Part shown: piece by piece, positions 6,531 to 7,209 of the stretch | Numbering within the stretch: the first letter of the stretch is position 1 | Layout: each line of letters starts with the position of its first letter | Assembly (NCBI GenBank): GCA_035291905.1 | Contig: DATDRF010000208.1 | Span: 1 to 7,209 of the forward strand | Source: JACPLA01 sp035291905 | GTDB lineage: Bacteria > Bacteroidota > Ignavibacteria > UBA10030 | Direction: 5' to 3' | Length of the DNA stretch: 7,209 nt | The notes under the pieces: generated by a model | The model's input: the letters and a program-made list of their open reading frames with translations, nothing else | Told to the model about the DNA's origin: nothing | Database searches by the model: none | Position numbers and translations under genes: made by a program

Positions 6531-7209
6531 TTACTTGATGATTGCGATTTTGCCTGTTTTGTTCCCCACCGGCGACTGAACAACATAGAAGTAGACGCCG
6601 AAGGCTATGTCGAGATTTTCCTTGGTTTTCAGATTCCACGATACGGTCCCATTCTCCATGTTGCCGTCGTGACGCAGAGTAACCACATGATCTCCGCGTG
6701 AAGTAAAAATATTAATGACGGCACCCACGGGAACGTGAGTGAAGTCGATCCTCCTCTGCCCCCTTCCCCGCGTCACGCCCGGATTCAACGGCGGCTCAAA
6801 CTCCGCTGCCGTCACGTAAGGATTGGGGACAACCTTGACATTGAGGAGCTCTGCGGTCGCTTGTTTCTGATCGATCGATGCCTTCTCTGTCGTAAATTCA
6901 AGAACGTCTTCTTTTCGGAACGGAATAGTCGTCCGGAGGATAAGCGTATCCCCGTCGGTGAGCGGATACACCGTCCCCGGAGGATCTGTCAACTTGTTGA
7001 CGAACGAAAGGCTCCAGGTGAACTGATTACCTCCAAGCGGCTCCTTCTCGATGAAGACTATTCCATCAAGAGAGGAAACAACTTTGTTCCCGTCAAGATC
7101 GGCAAAAAGGAAGTCTATGTAGGTGCTGTCGGTTTCATTGTAGACTCGAAAATTCACATGAGTAGTGTCCGGCCACAGGTCAGGATCGGCGACGGAAGTA
7201 TCGACAACG
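6531..7209 (-). CDS. Secreted surface protein with T9SS-like C-terminal domain, partial (N-terminus beyond right edge)
   Basis: The frame is open without a stop from the right edge to the TAA at 6533-6531, giving 225 visible codons. A GTG at 7157 could be read as a start, but the upstream codons continue the same protein style (ADPDLWPDTTHVNF), so the true start is outside the window. The visible N-terminal part is beta-rich with acidic turns (FADLDGNKVVSSLDG, PLTDGDTLIL), as in extracellular repeat proteins. The C-terminal part opens with VKVVPNPYVTAAEFEP near 6837 and continues with GRGQRRIDFTHVP, INIFTSRGD and VSWNLKTKENLDIAFGVYFY, ending KTGKIAIIK. This resembles the FlgD-like/T9SS sorting domains of large surface proteins in Ignavibacteria-type genomes. 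It is the first visible gene of the minus-strand cluster and is probably co-transcribed with the PorV/PorQ-like barrel. Its function is unknown; surface export is the likely fate. Confidence 0.8.
   Translation of the reverse strand, partial: VVDTSVADPDLWPDTTHVNFRVYNETDSTYIDFLFADLDGNKVVSSLDGIVFIEKEPLGGNQFTWSLSFVNKLTDPPGTVYPLTDGDTLILRTTIPFRKEDVLEFTTEKASIDQKQATAELLNVKVVPNPYVTAAEFEPPLNPGVTRGRGQRRIDFTHVPVGAVINIFTSRGDHVVTLRHDGNMENGTVSWNLKTKENLDIAFGVYFYVVQSPVGNKTGKIAIIK

Noticed and set aside
1..7209. Mobile element, CRISPR array, tRNA or defence system
   Set aside because: No inverted terminal repeats, regular short repeats, transposase or nuclease motifs, or cloverleaf-like sequence were seen; all long stretches are accounted for by envelope-protein genes.

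Overview
The window looks like chromosomal DNA from a Gram-negative bacterium of the Bacteroidota/Chlorobi (FCB) superphylum, most likely an Ignavibacteria-type lineage. The evidence is protein content: a type IX secretion (T9SS) cargo protein ending in a QNYPNPFNPTT-type sorting domain, a second surface protein ending in a VPNPY-type C-terminal domain, and a PorV/PorQ-family outer-membrane barrel. The genus cannot be read from the sequence. Base composition is roughly balanced and even across the genes, with no sign of a mobile element, CRISPR array, tRNA or rRNA.

Layout. Positions 1-1288 (minus) hold the N-terminal 429 codons of a secreted SurA/parvulin-like foldase that runs off the left edge. 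Only 12 bp from its start, and divergent, lies a 658-codon membrane-anchored SGNH/GDSL hydrolase with TPR repeats (1301-3277, plus). It converges on a minus-strand cluster of three genes, read from right to left: a surface protein entering from the right edge (6531-7209), a PorV/PorQ-like barrel 12 bp downstream (5484-6518), and, after a 112-bp gap, a 677-residue secreted protein with four tandem beta-sandwich modules and a T9SS type A sorting domain (3338-5371). A hairpin followed by a T-run on the minus strand (3282-3314) closes this cluster.

Function. Nearly everything concerns the cell envelope: a periplasmic chaperone, a periplasm-facing SGNH enzyme, an outer-membrane barrel related to the T9SS shuttle protein, and two exported cargo-type proteins. 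The minus-strand cluster is best read as an export cassette in which cargo genes sit next to a PorV/PorQ paralogue. The modules of the 677-residue protein resemble starch-binding (CBM20-like) folds, and no catalytic domain is visible, so an adhesion or glycan-binding role is an inference. I see no defence, mobile or RNA-based system here. The points most worth following are the cargo/barrel pairing, the degenerate parvulin domain, the TPR-type hairpin inside the SGNH domain and the very tight divergent start region.
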